Source: Microlunatus flavus
GTDB lineage: Bacteria > Actinomycetota > Actinomycetes > Propionibacteriales > Propionibacteriaceae
Assembly: GCF_900110855.1 (NCBI RefSeq)
Contig: NZ_FOFA01000008.1
Span: forward strand, 1 to 64,000
Direction: 5' to 3'
DNA length: 64,000 nucleotides
Positions 44,599 to 54,405 of this stretch are shown here, piece after piece. Under the pieces are notes generated by a model, which was not told the origin of the DNA, ran no database searches, and worked only from the letters and a program-made list of their open reading frames with translations. Made by a program: the position numbers and the translations under genes. The stretch's first letter is position 1, and the number at the start of each line of letters is the position of its first letter.

Positions 44599-44675
44599 GC
44601 CTGGTGCCAAGGCCCTCCCGGACGGCACAGTGGAGCTCGGACCGACCCGGTCCCCCACCCGAAGGAAGGCACCTC

Positions 44676-44861
44676 ATGTCCTCGCTCTCCCGCCCTCGTC
44701 ACGGCCGCGTCGTCGCGGGGGTGTGCGCCGCGATCGGCAACCGGTTCGGGATCAGCCCCTTCCTGGTGCGGGTGATCTTCCTCGTCAGCATGCTGCTGCC
44801 CGGCCCGCAGATCCTGATCTACCTCGCCGGCTGGATCCTCATCCCGAACGAGCGCTCCTGA
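44676..44861 (+). CDS. PspC-domain small membrane protein
   Basis: A 61-residue protein consisting of just a PspC domain: RPRHGRVVAGVCAAIGNRFG followed by a hydrophobic span FLVRVIFLVSMLLPGPQILI and the closing GWILIPNE. PspC-type proteins sit in the membrane and take part in envelope stress responses; single-domain forms are common in actinobacteria. ATG start with AAGGAAGG upstream. Its end overlaps the opposing hydrolase fragment by 23 bases. Confidence 0.9.
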   Translation: MSSLSRPRHGRVVAGVCAAIGNRFGISPFLVRVIFLVSMLLPGPQILIYLAGWILIPNERS

Positions 44862-46007
44862 CGCTGCGGCCGAGCCTGCGCCGTCCCGGCCGGGCGCCCA
44901 CGGCGAGCGCCACGAGCGCCGCCAGCCCGAGCCCCACGCGGGGGTCGGCGGGCCAGCCCGGCCGGGGCAGCGCAGGCAGCCCGACCAGCCGGGCGGGCTG
45001 ACCGCCGCGCACCTGCAGGTCGCCGGGGTAGCCCTGGCGGACCCAGTCCGACACCCGTTCCGCCCAGCCGCTGCCGACGCCGATCCGGTGCCCGGCCCCG
45101 GCCACCACCTCGACCCGGCCCCGGGTGCCCACCGCCGCGCGGTAGCGCCCCGCGGCCACCGCGACCGGAACGGTCGCGTCGTCGGCACCCCACAGCGCGT
45201 ACGACGGCTGGCCCCCGGCGGCTAGGGCCGGTGCGACGTCCGTGCTCAGCCAGGGGGCGACCGGTCCGCCCAGGCCGAGCGCCGCCGCGGCGCCCCCGCG
45301 GACCGCACCGGGGAGCGCCGAGAGTCGCCGGTCCACCACCCACGACGCCTGTTCGAGCGGCGTCACCACCGGCGCCGAGACGAGCACCGTGAACGCGACC
45401 CGTCCGGGCTCGCGGGCGGCGGCGATCGGCACGACCCAGCTGCCCTCGCTGAACCCGAGCAGCCCGACTCGCCCGGGGTCGACCCCCGGCTGGCGGGCGA
45501 CGGTGGTCAGGGCGCCCAGCGCGTCGTCGGCAGCCGGTCGTAGCTGCGCCGCAGCGGGCCGTAGCCCTCGGTGCGCTTGTCGTAGGTCAGCACGGCCAGC
45601 CCGCCGCGGGCGAGGGCCTCGGCCTCGTCGGCCAGGTCGTCGCGCGTCGTCGGGCCGGGACCGTCGACGAGCACGACGCCGGGGATCGTGCCCTCGGCAC
45701 CGCGGGGGCGCACGACCCGGGCCGGGAGGCCCGACGCGGTGACGGTGTCGACGCGGTCGACGAAGGCGTACGGCAGGTGCTGGACCCAGATGGGCACGAC
45801 CGGGAGCGGCGCGACTTCGAGCGGCGTCACCCGCTCGGGCGGGCGCCAGCCGGTCGCCGTCGCGATCGAGAGGACCGCCAGCAGCAGCCACGTCACCAGT
45901 GCGGCGAAGAGAGCGCGCACGACGCGCCGGACGAGCTCGGGGCGCGGTCGTCCGCGCGGACCCGCCTCGAGCCGGTCGACCGCCGGCTGGGCTTCCGGGT
46001 GGGTCAC
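44839..46007 (-). pseudogene. Alpha/beta hydrolase interrupted by a frameshift
   Basis: Two overlapping frames together make one alpha/beta hydrolase. The N-terminal part (46007-45507, GTG start) has a membrane span (VVRALFAALVTWLLLAVLSI) and core strands ending LAVLTYDKRTEGYGPLRRSY; the C-terminal part in another frame (from about 45540 to 44839) continues ADDALGALTTVARQPGVDPG and the nucleophile elbow GFSEGSW, an acid WGADDATVPV and GAGHRIGVG, plus a C-terminal hydrophobic stretch. The switch falls near 45525-45540 and fits one missing base. It may be a true pseudogene, a sequencing error or a rare programmed shift. The start overlaps the previous gene by four bases (GTGA). Confidence 0.75.
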
Positions 46008-46417
46008 CGCGTCCCGGCGAGCACCAGGCCGACGCCCGCGCAGACGAGGCCGGCGGTGAGCACGGCCGCGCCCAGCCAGAGCAGCACCAGCAGCCGGGAC
46101 GGCCGGTGCGGGTCGCGCCCGAGCACGGAGAGGAAGAAGCCGGCCGGCATGAGGACCGCGGCCCACAGCACCCCGGACGCGCCGAACCGCGACCAGCCGG
46201 GCACGCCCGGGCTGCTCACCAGGACCAGGACGAGCAGCCCGAGGACGATCAGCACGGCCGCGTGGGCGTGGCCGGCGCGGAAGAAGGAGCGCTGCAGCTC
46301 GTTGGCGGGCTGCTGCCCGGTGGTGACCCGCAGGACGAACGTCCCCCCGTACGCGACGGTCACGACGAGCAGCAGGACGACGCCGGCCGTCACGAGCTCA
46401 GAGCTGGAAAGGGTCAT
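46004..46417 (-). CDS. Four-span membrane protein, unknown function
   Basis: A 137-residue protein with four hydrophobic segments (about 10-28, 51-67, 83-99, 112-133) and a short conserved-looking loop NELQRSFFRAGHAHAAVLIV between the first two. No known motif. Its ATG overlaps the end of the upstream TetR gene by 20 bases and its stop overlaps the hydrolase start, so it is the middle gene of a TetR-membrane protein-hydrolase operon. Confidence 0.8.
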   Translation of the reverse strand: MTLSSSELVTAGVVLLLVVTVAYGGTFVLRVTTGQQPANELQRSFFRAGHAHAAVLIVLGLLVLVLVSSPGVPGWSRFGASGVLWAAVLMPAGFFLSVLGRDPHRPSRLLVLLWLGAAVLTAGLVCAGVGLVLAGTR

Positions 46418-47012
46418 CGATCTCTCCGTCGCGGGTCAGGTCGAGCAGCGAGGTGGCCCGCAGCACGAGGTGGTGCAGGTCGCCGAGCCCGCTGCCCATG
46501 AGGCGGTCTCGCTCGAGGGCCCCGCTCAGCGCGAGGGTCGCGAGGCCGTGGACCAGCGCCCACGCGGCCGCCGCCTTGACGGCGACCTGGTCGCGGGTCC
46601 CCGGCGCGACGTCGGCGACGCCGTCGACGAGCTGACGGTTGGCCCGCGACGCCGCCGCCGCGAGCGCCGGGTCGTCGCCGTGCACCAGGTCCGGGGCGTG
46701 CATGACGGCGAAGTGGCCCGGGTGGCTGACGGCGAAGAGCACGTAAGCCGCGCCGACCTCGGCGAACCCCAGCGGCGCCGCCGTCTCCAGCGCCTCGGAC
46801 AGCAGGGTGTAGCCCTCGGCGGCGAGCGCGGTGAACACGCCGAGCCGGTCGCCGAAGTGGTGCCGGGGCGCGGTGTGGCTGACGCCGAGCTCGGCGGCGA
46901 CGGCCCGCAGGCTGAAGGCCTCGGCCCCGTCCCGGGCGACGAGCTCCGCCGCCCGGGCCAGCAGCTGGGCGCGCAGGTCCCCGTGGTGGTACGTCCGCGC
47001 CGGTTGACTCAC
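46398..47012 (-). CDS. TetR-family transcriptional regulator
   Basis: A 204-residue TetR regulator: helix-turn-helix at about residues 12-58 (LLARAAELVARDGAEAFSLR, LGVSHTAPRHHFGDR), with a WHG-type ligand-binding C-terminus (PGHFAVMHAPDLVHG, AAAWALVHGLATLALSGAL). GTG start six bases after TAACTT. Direct repeats at its promoter are probable own binding sites. First gene of an operon with a membrane protein and a hydrolase that it likely controls. Confidence 0.92.
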   Translation of the reverse strand: MSQPARTYHHGDLRAQLLARAAELVARDGAEAFSLRAVAAELGVSHTAPRHHFGDRLGVFTALAAEGYTLLSEALETAAPLGFAEVGAAYVLFAVSHPGHFAVMHAPDLVHGDDPALAAAASRANRQLVDGVADVAPGTRDQVAVKAAAAWALVHGLATLALSGALERDRLMGSGLGDLHHLVLRATSLLDLTRDGEIDDPFQL

Positions 47013-47018
47013 CCGGCG

Positions 47019-47048
47019 AAGTTACCGCCGTCAAGTTACCGTTGGCAA
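47019..47048 (-). promoter_or_regulatory. TetR-operon promoter with CGGTAACTT direct repeats
   Basis: Minus strand: TTGCCA (47043-47048), 18 bases, TAACTT (47019-47024), six bases, GTG. CGGTAACTT occurs twice with a 14-base period, one copy in the spacer and one over the -10 box, a likely autorepression site. Confidence 0.55.
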
Positions 47049-47060
47049 GACCTGGTGGGC

Positions 47061-47136
47061 CGGCTCGTGCATTTCACGTTGTCGTGAAATGCACGCGCTC
47101 TGCCACACCTGCAGGACGGGTAGAGCACGAGGAACC
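47061..47136 (-). repeat. Dispersed palindromic repeat, copy 2
   Basis: Inverted relative to copy 1 (43518-43594). It keeps the dyad CGTGCATTTCACG (47066-47078) / CGTGAAATGCACG (47083-47095) with a TTGT loop and the CTCGTGCTCT and CGTCCTGCAGG segments. It lies between purB and the TetR gene. Confidence 0.75.
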
Positions 47137-47176
47137 TCGGACAAGTGCGGGCCGACGGCGGCGGCCCGAGCCGGAC

Positions 47177-48622
47177 CTAGAGGACTGGGCCAGGAACGTA
47201 CGCGGCGGCGTCCGGGTGCTTGGCGGCGACGTCGTCGATGCGGGCGACCAGCGTCGCGACCTGGGCGCGCGCGGTGCCGGTGAGCTCGATCGGGTCGGCG
47301 AGCGCGGCTTCGAGGGCCTCGCGCGTCATGCCGAGGCGTTCGTCGGCGGCGAGGCGGTCGACGAGGTCGTTGCCGCCGCCGCTCTCGCGCATGCGCAGCG
47401 CGACGGCCACCGCGTGCTCCTTGATCGCCTCGTGCGCGGTCTCGCGGCCGGTGCCGTGGCGTACCGCCGCCATGAGGACCTTCGTCGTCGCGAGGAACGG
47501 CAGGTAGCGGCGCAGCTCGGCCTCGATGACCGCGGGGAACGCGCCGAAGTCCTCGAGCACGGTCAGGAACGTCTCGAACAGACCGTCGATGGCGAAGAAC
47601 GCGTCGGGCAGCGCGATGCGGCGCACGACGGAGTCGGAGACGTCGCCCTCGTTCCACTGGTCGCCGGCGAGCTCGCCGACCATCGAGACGTAGCCGCGGA
47701 CGACGACGGCGAGGCCGTTGACCCGCTCGCAGGAGCGGGTGTTCATCTTGTGCGGCATGGCGCTGGAGCCGACCTGGCCGGGCTGGAAGCCCTCGGTCAC
47801 CAGCTCGAGGCCGGCCATCAGCCGGATCGACGTGGCGAGGTTCGACGGGGCGGCCGCGACCTGGGCCAGCGCGGTGACGACCTCGTAGTCGAGCGAGCGC
47901 GGGTAGACCTGGCCGGTGCTGACCAGCACCGAGCCGAAGCCGAGGTGCTCGGCGACGCGCTGCTCCAGCGCCTCCAGCCGGGTGGCGTCGCCGTCGACGA
48001 GGTCGAGCATGTCCTGCGCCGTCCCGACCGGCCCCTTGATGCCGCGCAGCGGGTAGCGCGCCAGCAGCTCCTCGACCCGGGCGTACGCGACGAGGAGCTC
48101 GTTGGCCACGGTCGCGAACCGCTTGCCCAGGGTCGTCACCTGCGCGGCGACGTTGTGCGAACGGCCGGCCATCGGCAGGTCGGCGTACTGCGCCGCCCGC
48201 TCCCCCAGCCGGACCAGCGCGGAGACGACGCGGTCGCGCACGATCTCCAGCGCCGAGCGGATCTGGAGCTGCTCGACGTTCTCGGTCAGGTCGCGCGAGG
48301 TCATGCCCTTGTGCACCTGCTCGTGCCCGGCGAGCGCGTTGAACTCCTCGATGCGCGCCTTCACGTCGTGCCGGGTGACCCGCTCGCGGGCGGCGATCGA
48401 GGCCAGGTCGACGTCGTCGACGACGCGCTCGTACGCGGCGATGACCGCGTCGGGGTCCTCGCCGCCGCCCCCCTCGACCCCCACGGCGACGCCGAGGTCG
48501 CGCTGCGCCGCGAGCACGGCGAGCCAGAGCCGCCGCTCGGCGACGACCTTGTTCTCCGGGGACCACACCGCCCGCATCTGGGGCGACGCGTAGCGGTTCG
48601 CGAGGACGTTGGGGACGCTCAT
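47177..48622 (-). CDS. purB: Adenylosuccinate lyase
   Basis: A 481-residue lyase of the fumarase/aspartase superfamily acting twice in purine synthesis (SAICAR to AICAR; adenylosuccinate to AMP). Conserved regions: RLWLAVLAAQRDLGV, the HKGMTSRDLTENVEQ segment with the catalytic Thr-Ser, AGRSHNVAAQVTTLGKR, and the signature GSSAMPHKMNTRSCE. ATG start overlaps the purD stop by four bases (ATGA), so purD-purB is one unit. Confidence 0.96.
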   Translation of the reverse strand: MSVPNVLANRYASPQMRAVWSPENKVVAERRLWLAVLAAQRDLGVAVGVEGGGGEDPDAVIAAYERVVDDVDLASIAARERVTRHDVKARIEEFNALAGHEQVHKGMTSRDLTENVEQLQIRSALEIVRDRVVSALVRLGERAAQYADLPMAGRSHNVAAQVTTLGKRFATVANELLVAYARVEELLARYPLRGIKGPVGTAQDMLDLVDGDATRLEALEQRVAEHLGFGSVLVSTGQVYPRSLDYEVVTALAQVAAAPSNLATSIRLMAGLELVTEGFQPGQVGSSAMPHKMNTRSCERVNGLAVVVRGYVSMVGELAGDQWNEGDVSDSVVRRIALPDAFFAIDGLFETFLTVLEDFGAFPAVIEAELRRYLPFLATTKVLMAAVRHGTGRETAHEAIKEHAVAVALRMRESGGGNDLVDRLAADERLGMTREALEAALADPIELTGTARAQVATLVARIDDVAAKHPDAAAYVPGPVL

Positions 48623-49890
48623 CGGTCCTCCTGCTGGCCGAGCGCTGCGGCCTCGGCGATGTCGTGGCGGTGGAAGGAACCTTCGAGGCCGAGGCGCTCG
48701 AGGCCGGCGTACGCGACGGCGCGCGCGGCGGCGAGGTCGGCGCCGGTGCCGACGACGGTGAGCACGCGCCCACCGCTGCTGACGACCGCGCCGTCGGGCC
48801 CGTACGCGGTGCCGGCCTGGACGACGGACGCGCCCGTCGCGGCGACGGTGTCGAGCCCGGTCACGGCGTCGCCGAGGGTCGGCGTCCCCGGGTAGCCGCG
48901 CGCGGCCAGCACGACGCCGACCGCGGCGTCGTCGGACCACTCCAGCTCCGGCTCCTCGCCGAGCGTCCCCGTGGCCGCGGCGTGCAGCAGCCGGCCGAGC
49001 GGGGTCCGCAGCCGGGCCAGCAGGGGCTGGGTCTCCGGGTCGCCGAACCGTGCGTTGAACTCGACCACCCGTACTCCCGCGGCCGTCAGCGCCAGGCCCG
49101 CGTAGAGGAGCCCGCTGAAGGGGACGCCCCGGCGGGCCATCTCCCGCACCGTCGGCTCGAGGACCCGCCGCGTCACCTCCTCCACGAGGTCCGGCGGGGC
49201 CCAGGGCAGGGGCGTGTACGCGCCCATGCCGCCGGTGTTCGGCCCGGCGTCACCGTCGCCCACGCGCTTGAAGTCCTGCGCCGGCTGCATCGCGCGCACC
49301 GAGCGGCCGTCGGTCAGGGCGAAGAGGCTGACCTCGGGGCCGTCGAGGAACTCCTCGACGACGACGCGCTCGCAGCCGGCCGCGTGGGCGAGAGCCGCCT
49401 CGCGGTCGTCGGTCACCACCACGCCCTTGCCGGCGGCGAGGCCGTCGTCCTTGACGACGTAGGGCGGGCCGAAGTGGTCCAGCGCCGCCGCCACGGCGTC
49501 GAGGTCGCGGCACAGGCGCGCGGCGGCCGTCGGGACGCCGGCGATGTCCATGACGTCCTTGGCGAAGGCCTTGCTGCCCTCGAGCTGGGCGGCCGCGGCG
49601 GACGGGCCGAAGCAGGCGACGCCGGCGGCGCGGACGGCGTCGGCGACGCCGAGCACGAGCGGCGCCTCCGGGCCGACGACCACGAGGTCGACGCCGAGCC
49701 GGCGGGCCAGCCCGCTGACCGCAGCGCCGTCGAGCGGGTCGACCGCGTGGTTGGTGGCGACCTCGGCGGTGCCGGGGTTGCCCGGGGCGACGTGGACCTC
49801 GCCGACTCCGGGGTCACGGGCCAGCGCCAGCGCGAGCGCGTGCTCGCGGCCGCCGGAACCGAGGACGAGCACACGCAGCGGGTCAGGCAC
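48619..49890 (-). CDS. purD: Phosphoribosylamine-glycine ligase (GAR synthetase)
   Basis: A 423-residue ATP-grasp ligase, second step of purine synthesis. [17 protein letters not shown] at the N-terminus, [13 protein letters not shown] (ATP loop), [12 protein letters not shown], and [11 protein letters not shown] (metal binding). The longer TTG start at 49899 lies inside a TAGGCT box, so GTG 49890, eight bases downstream of it, is taken as the start. It heads the purD-purB operon and is divergent from the GH32 gene. Confidence 0.94.
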   Translation of the reverse strand: MPDPLRVLVLGSGGREHALALALARDPGVGEVHVAPGNPGTAEVATNHAVDPLDGAAVSGLARRLGVDLVVVGPEAPLVLGVADAVRAAGVACFGPSAAAAQLEGSKAFAKDVMDIAGVPTAAARLCRDLDAVAAALDHFGPPYVVKDDGLAAGKGVVVTDDREAALAHAAGCERVVVEEFLDGPEVSLFALTDGRSVRAMQPAQDFKRVGDGDAGPNTGGMGAYTPLPWAPPDLVEEVTRRVLEPTVREMARRGVPFSGLLYAGLALTAAGVRVVEFNARFGDPETQPLLARLRTPLGRLLHAAATGTLGEEPELEWSDDAAVGVVLAARGYPGTPTLGDAVTGLDTVAATGASVVQAGTAYGPDGAVVSSGGRVLTVVGTGADLAAARAVAYAGLERLGLEGSFHRHDIAEAAALGQQEDR

Positions 49891-49898
49891 GTCGCGCA

Positions 49899-49904
49899 AG
49901 CCTA
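49899..49904 (-). promoter_or_regulatory. -10 box of purD-purB
   Basis: TAGGCT eight bases before GTG 49890; decides against the TTG start at 49899. Confidence 0.5.
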
Positions 49905-49984
49905 CCGAGCGGGGGCCGTGGCGCCGACCACCGAACCGCAGCCCCGGTCACGGGTGCGAGCAGACCGGGCACGCCGTACGCCGC

Positions 49985-49990
49985 TAGGGT
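49985..49990 (+). promoter_or_regulatory. -10 box of GH32 gene
   Basis: TAGGGT, six bases (GCCGAG), ATG at 49997: leaderless pattern. Confidence 0.55.
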
Positions 49991-49996
49991 GCCGAG

Positions 49997-51292
49997 ATGC
50001 ACGCGCCCGAGCCCGGTCCCGAGCTCCCCCGCCTGCACGTCCGCCCCCGCGAGGGCTGGGTCAACGACCCGAACGGCCTGTGCCGCGTGGACGGGACCTA
50101 CCACGTGTTCTTCCAGCACAACCCGTACGCGCCCGTGCACGGCGACATCCACTGGGGCCACGCCAGCTCGACGGACCTGCTCACGTGGACCGAGCACCCG
50201 CCGGCGCTGGTGCCGCAGCCCGGGACGCCGGACGCGGCCGGCTGCTGGAGCGGCTGCGTCACCGACGACGCCGGCACCCCCACCGCGGTCTTCACGGCCG
50301 TTCCGGGGCACGCGCAGGAGGCGGGCGCGCTGCTCGCCCGCAGCGACCGCTCGCTGCTCACGTGGACGGCCGGGACGTCGTTCGTCGCCGGGCCGCCGTT
50401 CGTCGAGGGCGTGGAGGAGGTGCGCGACCCCTTCGTGGTCCACGTCGACGGGCACCGCTACGTCGTGCAGGGGGCCGGGTCACGCCACGGCCGGCCGAGC
50501 CTGCTGCTGTGGGCCGCGGACGACCTGGAGCACTGGGTGGACCTCGGCCCGCTCCTGACCGACGACGACCCCGTCGCGGCCGCCGTGGCCGGCGCGAACC
50601 TCTGGGAGTGCCCCAACCTCGTACGCCTGCCCGACCCCGCGGGCGGCGAGCGCTGGGTCCTGCTGGTCTCGCTGTGGCGCTGGGTCGACGAGCAGCACGA
50701 GCTGGCCGGCGTCCGCTACCTCGTCGGCGACCTGCAGCCCGACGGCCCGGGCCTGAGGTTCGTCGCGACCTCGGGCTGCGTGCTCGACCGCGGCGCGGCC
50801 TTCTACGCCCCGCAGGTGCTGCCCGACGGCGACCGGACCCTCGTGTGGGGGTGGGCCTGGGAGGTCGGGCGCAGCGAGGAGCAGGTGCGCGCCGCCGGCT
50901 GGGCCGGCGTGCTGACGTTCCCGCGCGAGCTCTACCTCGAGGCCGACGGCGCGCTCGGCGCCCGCCCCGCCCGCGAGCTGACGTCCCTGCGGGGCGAGCC
51001 GGCCGCCCCGGGCGCGGCGATCGGGACGGACGCCTTCGAGCTCCGCTGCCTCGGCGCCGGCCGGCTCCGGCTGCTCGAGGGGGACCACGAGGTGTTCACC
51101 CTCGACGTCGGCGGCTCGGCGGAGGTGCCGACCACCGTGCTCGTCGACGGCAGCATCGTCGAGCACTTCCGCGGCGGGCAGACCCGCACCGAACGGGCCT
51201 ACCCGACGGCCTCCACCTGCTGGACGGTCGACGTGGACCCGGCCTGCCTCACGCTCTGGCCGCTCGCGCTGCCCGCGGCCGCGGCGTCCTGA
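49997..51292 (+). CDS. Glycoside hydrolase family 32 (beta-fructosidase / sucrose hydrolase)
   Basis: A 431-residue GH32 enzyme. Nucleophile Asp24 in WVNDPNG, transition-state stabiliser Asp144 in RDPF, acid/base Glu204 in ECPN, and the beta-sandwich signature DGSIVEHFRGG near the end. No signal peptide, so it hydrolyses imported sucrose or short fructans in the cytoplasm. It is about 50-60 residues shorter than many intracellular invertases. It ends 10 bases from the convergent LacI regulator, which probably controls it. Confidence 0.93.
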   Translation: MHAPEPGPELPRLHVRPREGWVNDPNGLCRVDGTYHVFFQHNPYAPVHGDIHWGHASSTDLLTWTEHPPALVPQPGTPDAAGCWSGCVTDDAGTPTAVFTAVPGHAQEAGALLARSDRSLLTWTAGTSFVAGPPFVEGVEEVRDPFVVHVDGHRYVVQGAGSRHGRPSLLLWAADDLEHWVDLGPLLTDDDPVAAAVAGANLWECPNLVRLPDPAGGERWVLLVSLWRWVDEQHELAGVRYLVGDLQPDGPGLRFVATSGCVLDRGAAFYAPQVLPDGDRTLVWGWAWEVGRSEEQVRAAGWAGVLTFPRELYLEADGALGARPARELTSLRGEPAAPGAAIGTDAFELRCLGAGRLRLLEGDHEVFTLDVGGSAEVPTTVLVDGSIVEHFRGGQTRTERAYPTASTCWTVDVDPACLTLWPLALPAAAAS

Positions 51293-51302
51293 CCCGATCC
51301 GC

Positions 51303-52316
51303 CTAGCCCGTCGGCGCGGCCCGCAGCCGGGGCGGGCCGATGGAGCTGCCGGGCTGCACCGGGCACACGAAGCTCAGCCGCCGCACGTCCGTACGGCCGT
51401 GGCGCAGCTGGTCGACGAGCAGCTCGATGGCGTGGGCGGCGATCACCTCGTCGGGCCGCTCGACGCGGCCGACCGGCGGCACCAGCAGGCCCGCGAGGTC
51501 CTCCCCGTCGTCCAGGCTGACCAGCGAGACGTCGTCGGGCACCCGCAGTCCGAGGTCGGCCGCGGCCAGCAGCGCGCCCAGCGCCAGCCGCTCGTGGGTG
51601 CAGACGAAGCCGGTCGGCGGCAGGTCGGACTGCAGCAGCCGGCGGGCCGCGGCGTACCCGTCGTCGACGCTGTGGCCGGCGGCGAGCACGACGGGCTCGA
51701 CGAGGCCCGCGTTCGCCGCGGTGCGGCGCACGCCCAGCACGCGCCGCTCGCCGGCCAGGCCGTCGCCGGTCAGCACCGCGAGCTCTCGGTGGCCCGCGTC
51801 GAGCAGCAGCCGGGCCGCGCTGGCGCCCGCGCCGACCTCGTCGGGCACGAGGGAGGAGGCCGCGAGCGACTCGTCGAAGCAGTTGACCATGACGACGGGG
51901 ACGGACGCGACGGCCTCGGGGACGGCGAAGGCGGTGAGCTCGGGGGCGACGACCACGAACCCGTCGACGCGGCGGTCGAGGAGCGCGTCGACCTGGCCGG
52001 GCCGCTGCACGGCGTCCACCATCATCAGCAGGTAGCCCGCACGGCTGGCCGCCGTGTAGACCGCGCCCAGCAGCGCCAGCGGCATGTGCCGGCGGTCCGG
52101 CCAGGTGAGGACGCCGATGGTCTCGGTGCGCTTGCTGCGCAGGCTCAGCGCCACCGCGTTGGGCGTGTAGCGCAGCTGCTCGGCGGCGTCGCGCACGGCC
52201 TCCTGCTTGGCCCGCGAGATGTTGCCGTCGGCGCGGCCGTTGAGCACCAGGGAGACCGTGCTGCGCGAGACGCCGGCCAGGTCGGCCACGTCCTGCGCAG
52301 TCGCTCGGCGCGTCAT
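51303..52316 (-). CDS. LacI-family transcriptional regulator
   Basis: A 337-residue LacI-type repressor: helix-turn-helix TAQDVADLAGVSRSTVSLVL (6-25) with hinge TPNAVALSLRSKRTETIGVL, then a periplasmic-binding-protein-like sugar sensor. Leaderless start pattern TAGTCT-6-ATG with an adjacent GGAAT/ATTCC dyad. Next to the GH32 gene in tail-to-tail arrangement, so fructose or sucrose is the likely ligand, by context. Confidence 0.92.
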   Translation of the reverse strand: MTRRATAQDVADLAGVSRSTVSLVLNGRADGNISRAKQEAVRDAAEQLRYTPNAVALSLRSKRTETIGVLTWPDRRHMPLALLGAVYTAASRAGYLLMMVDAVQRPGQVDALLDRRVDGFVVVAPELTAFAVPEAVASVPVVMVNCFDESLAASSLVPDEVGAGASAARLLLDAGHRELAVLTGDGLAGERRVLGVRRTAANAGLVEPVVLAAGHSVDDGYAAARRLLQSDLPPTGFVCTHERLALGALLAAADLGLRVPDDVSLVSLDDGEDLAGLLVPPVGRVERPDEVIAAHAIELLVDQLRHGRTDVRRLSFVCPVQPGSSIGPPRLRAAPTG

Positions 52317-52322
52317 GGCGTC

Positions 52323-52341
52323 AGACTAGGGAATTTATTCC
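52323..52341 (-). promoter_or_regulatory. Promoter and operator of the LacI gene
   Basis: TAGTCT (52323-52328) six bases before the ATG. Just upstream, GGAAT-TT-ATTCC (52330-52341) is an interrupted dyad and a rare A/T-rich spot, suitable for autoregulation. Confidence 0.5.
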
Positions 52342-52390
52342 TTCGGTGCTCAACCCAAAGAGCGGAGCACGGCGCCCGGGTCGCTCCGCC

Positions 52391-53830
<1,440 letters not shown>

Positions 53831-54289
53831 TCAGCCCTGCCGGGCGAGGACCTCGTACCCGGTCGCCGACGAGTCGCGCAGGAACTGGGCGCAGCGCTCC
53901 TCCTCCGCCGTCTCGCCGAACCGGCCGGCGGCCACGCTCAGGGCCCACAGCGCACGCAGGAAGCCCCGGTTGGCCTCGTGCTCCCACGGCACCGGCCCGG
54001 CGCCCCGCCACCCCGAGCGGCGCAGCGCGTCGAGCCCGCGGTGGTAGCCGGTCCGGGCGTACGCGTACGCCTGCACGTCGGCCTCCCGAGTGCTCGCGGC
54101 GAGCGCGCCCTCGGCGAGCAGCGCCCAGGCCAGCGAGGAGTCCGGGTGCGTGCGGACCGCGTCGACGACGGCGTCCGGACCGGCGCCGGCACCGTCGCCC
54201 AGCAGGCCGGCGGCCGGGTCGGCGGGCAGCAGGGTGTCGGGGGTGCCCGGCCCGTGCGCCAGGAGGTTCTCGCGGGTGCGCTCGCTCAT
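53831..54289 (-). CDS. DUF3151 protein
   Basis: A 152-residue actinobacterial DUF3151 protein: PDTLLPADPAAGLL, the TPR-like HPDSSLAWALLAEGALA, YAYARTGYHRGLDALRRSGW and the signature GPVPWEHEANRGFLRALWAL. Function unknown; it usually lies near purA or fba as here. ATG start seven bases after TAGCCT, so leaderless. Confidence 0.92.
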   Translation of the reverse strand: MSERTRENLLAHGPGTPDTLLPADPAAGLLGDGAGAGPDAVVDAVRTHPDSSLAWALLAEGALAASTREADVQAYAYARTGYHRGLDALRRSGWRGAGPVPWEHEANRGFLRALWALSVAAGRFGETAEEERCAQFLRDSSATGYEVLARQG

Positions 54290-54296
54290 GACCTCG

Positions 54297-54302
54297 AGGC
54301 TA
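54297..54302 (-). promoter_or_regulatory. -10 box of DUF3151 gene
   Basis: TAGCCT, seven bases (CGAGGTC), ATG at 54289. Confidence 0.5.
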
Positions 54303-54405
54303 GGCCCAGGTCGTGGCCGGGGAGCCGTCGTCCACCCCGGCTGCGGGCGCGGGCAGTTCTTGCTTCGAAACACCTGCGTCACCGTTGTGTGCTGAGATCT
54401 CGTCC

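Noticed and set aside
49891-49899. TTG start of purD at 49899
   Set aside because: This codon lies within the TAGGCT -10 box and the three extra residues are not conserved.
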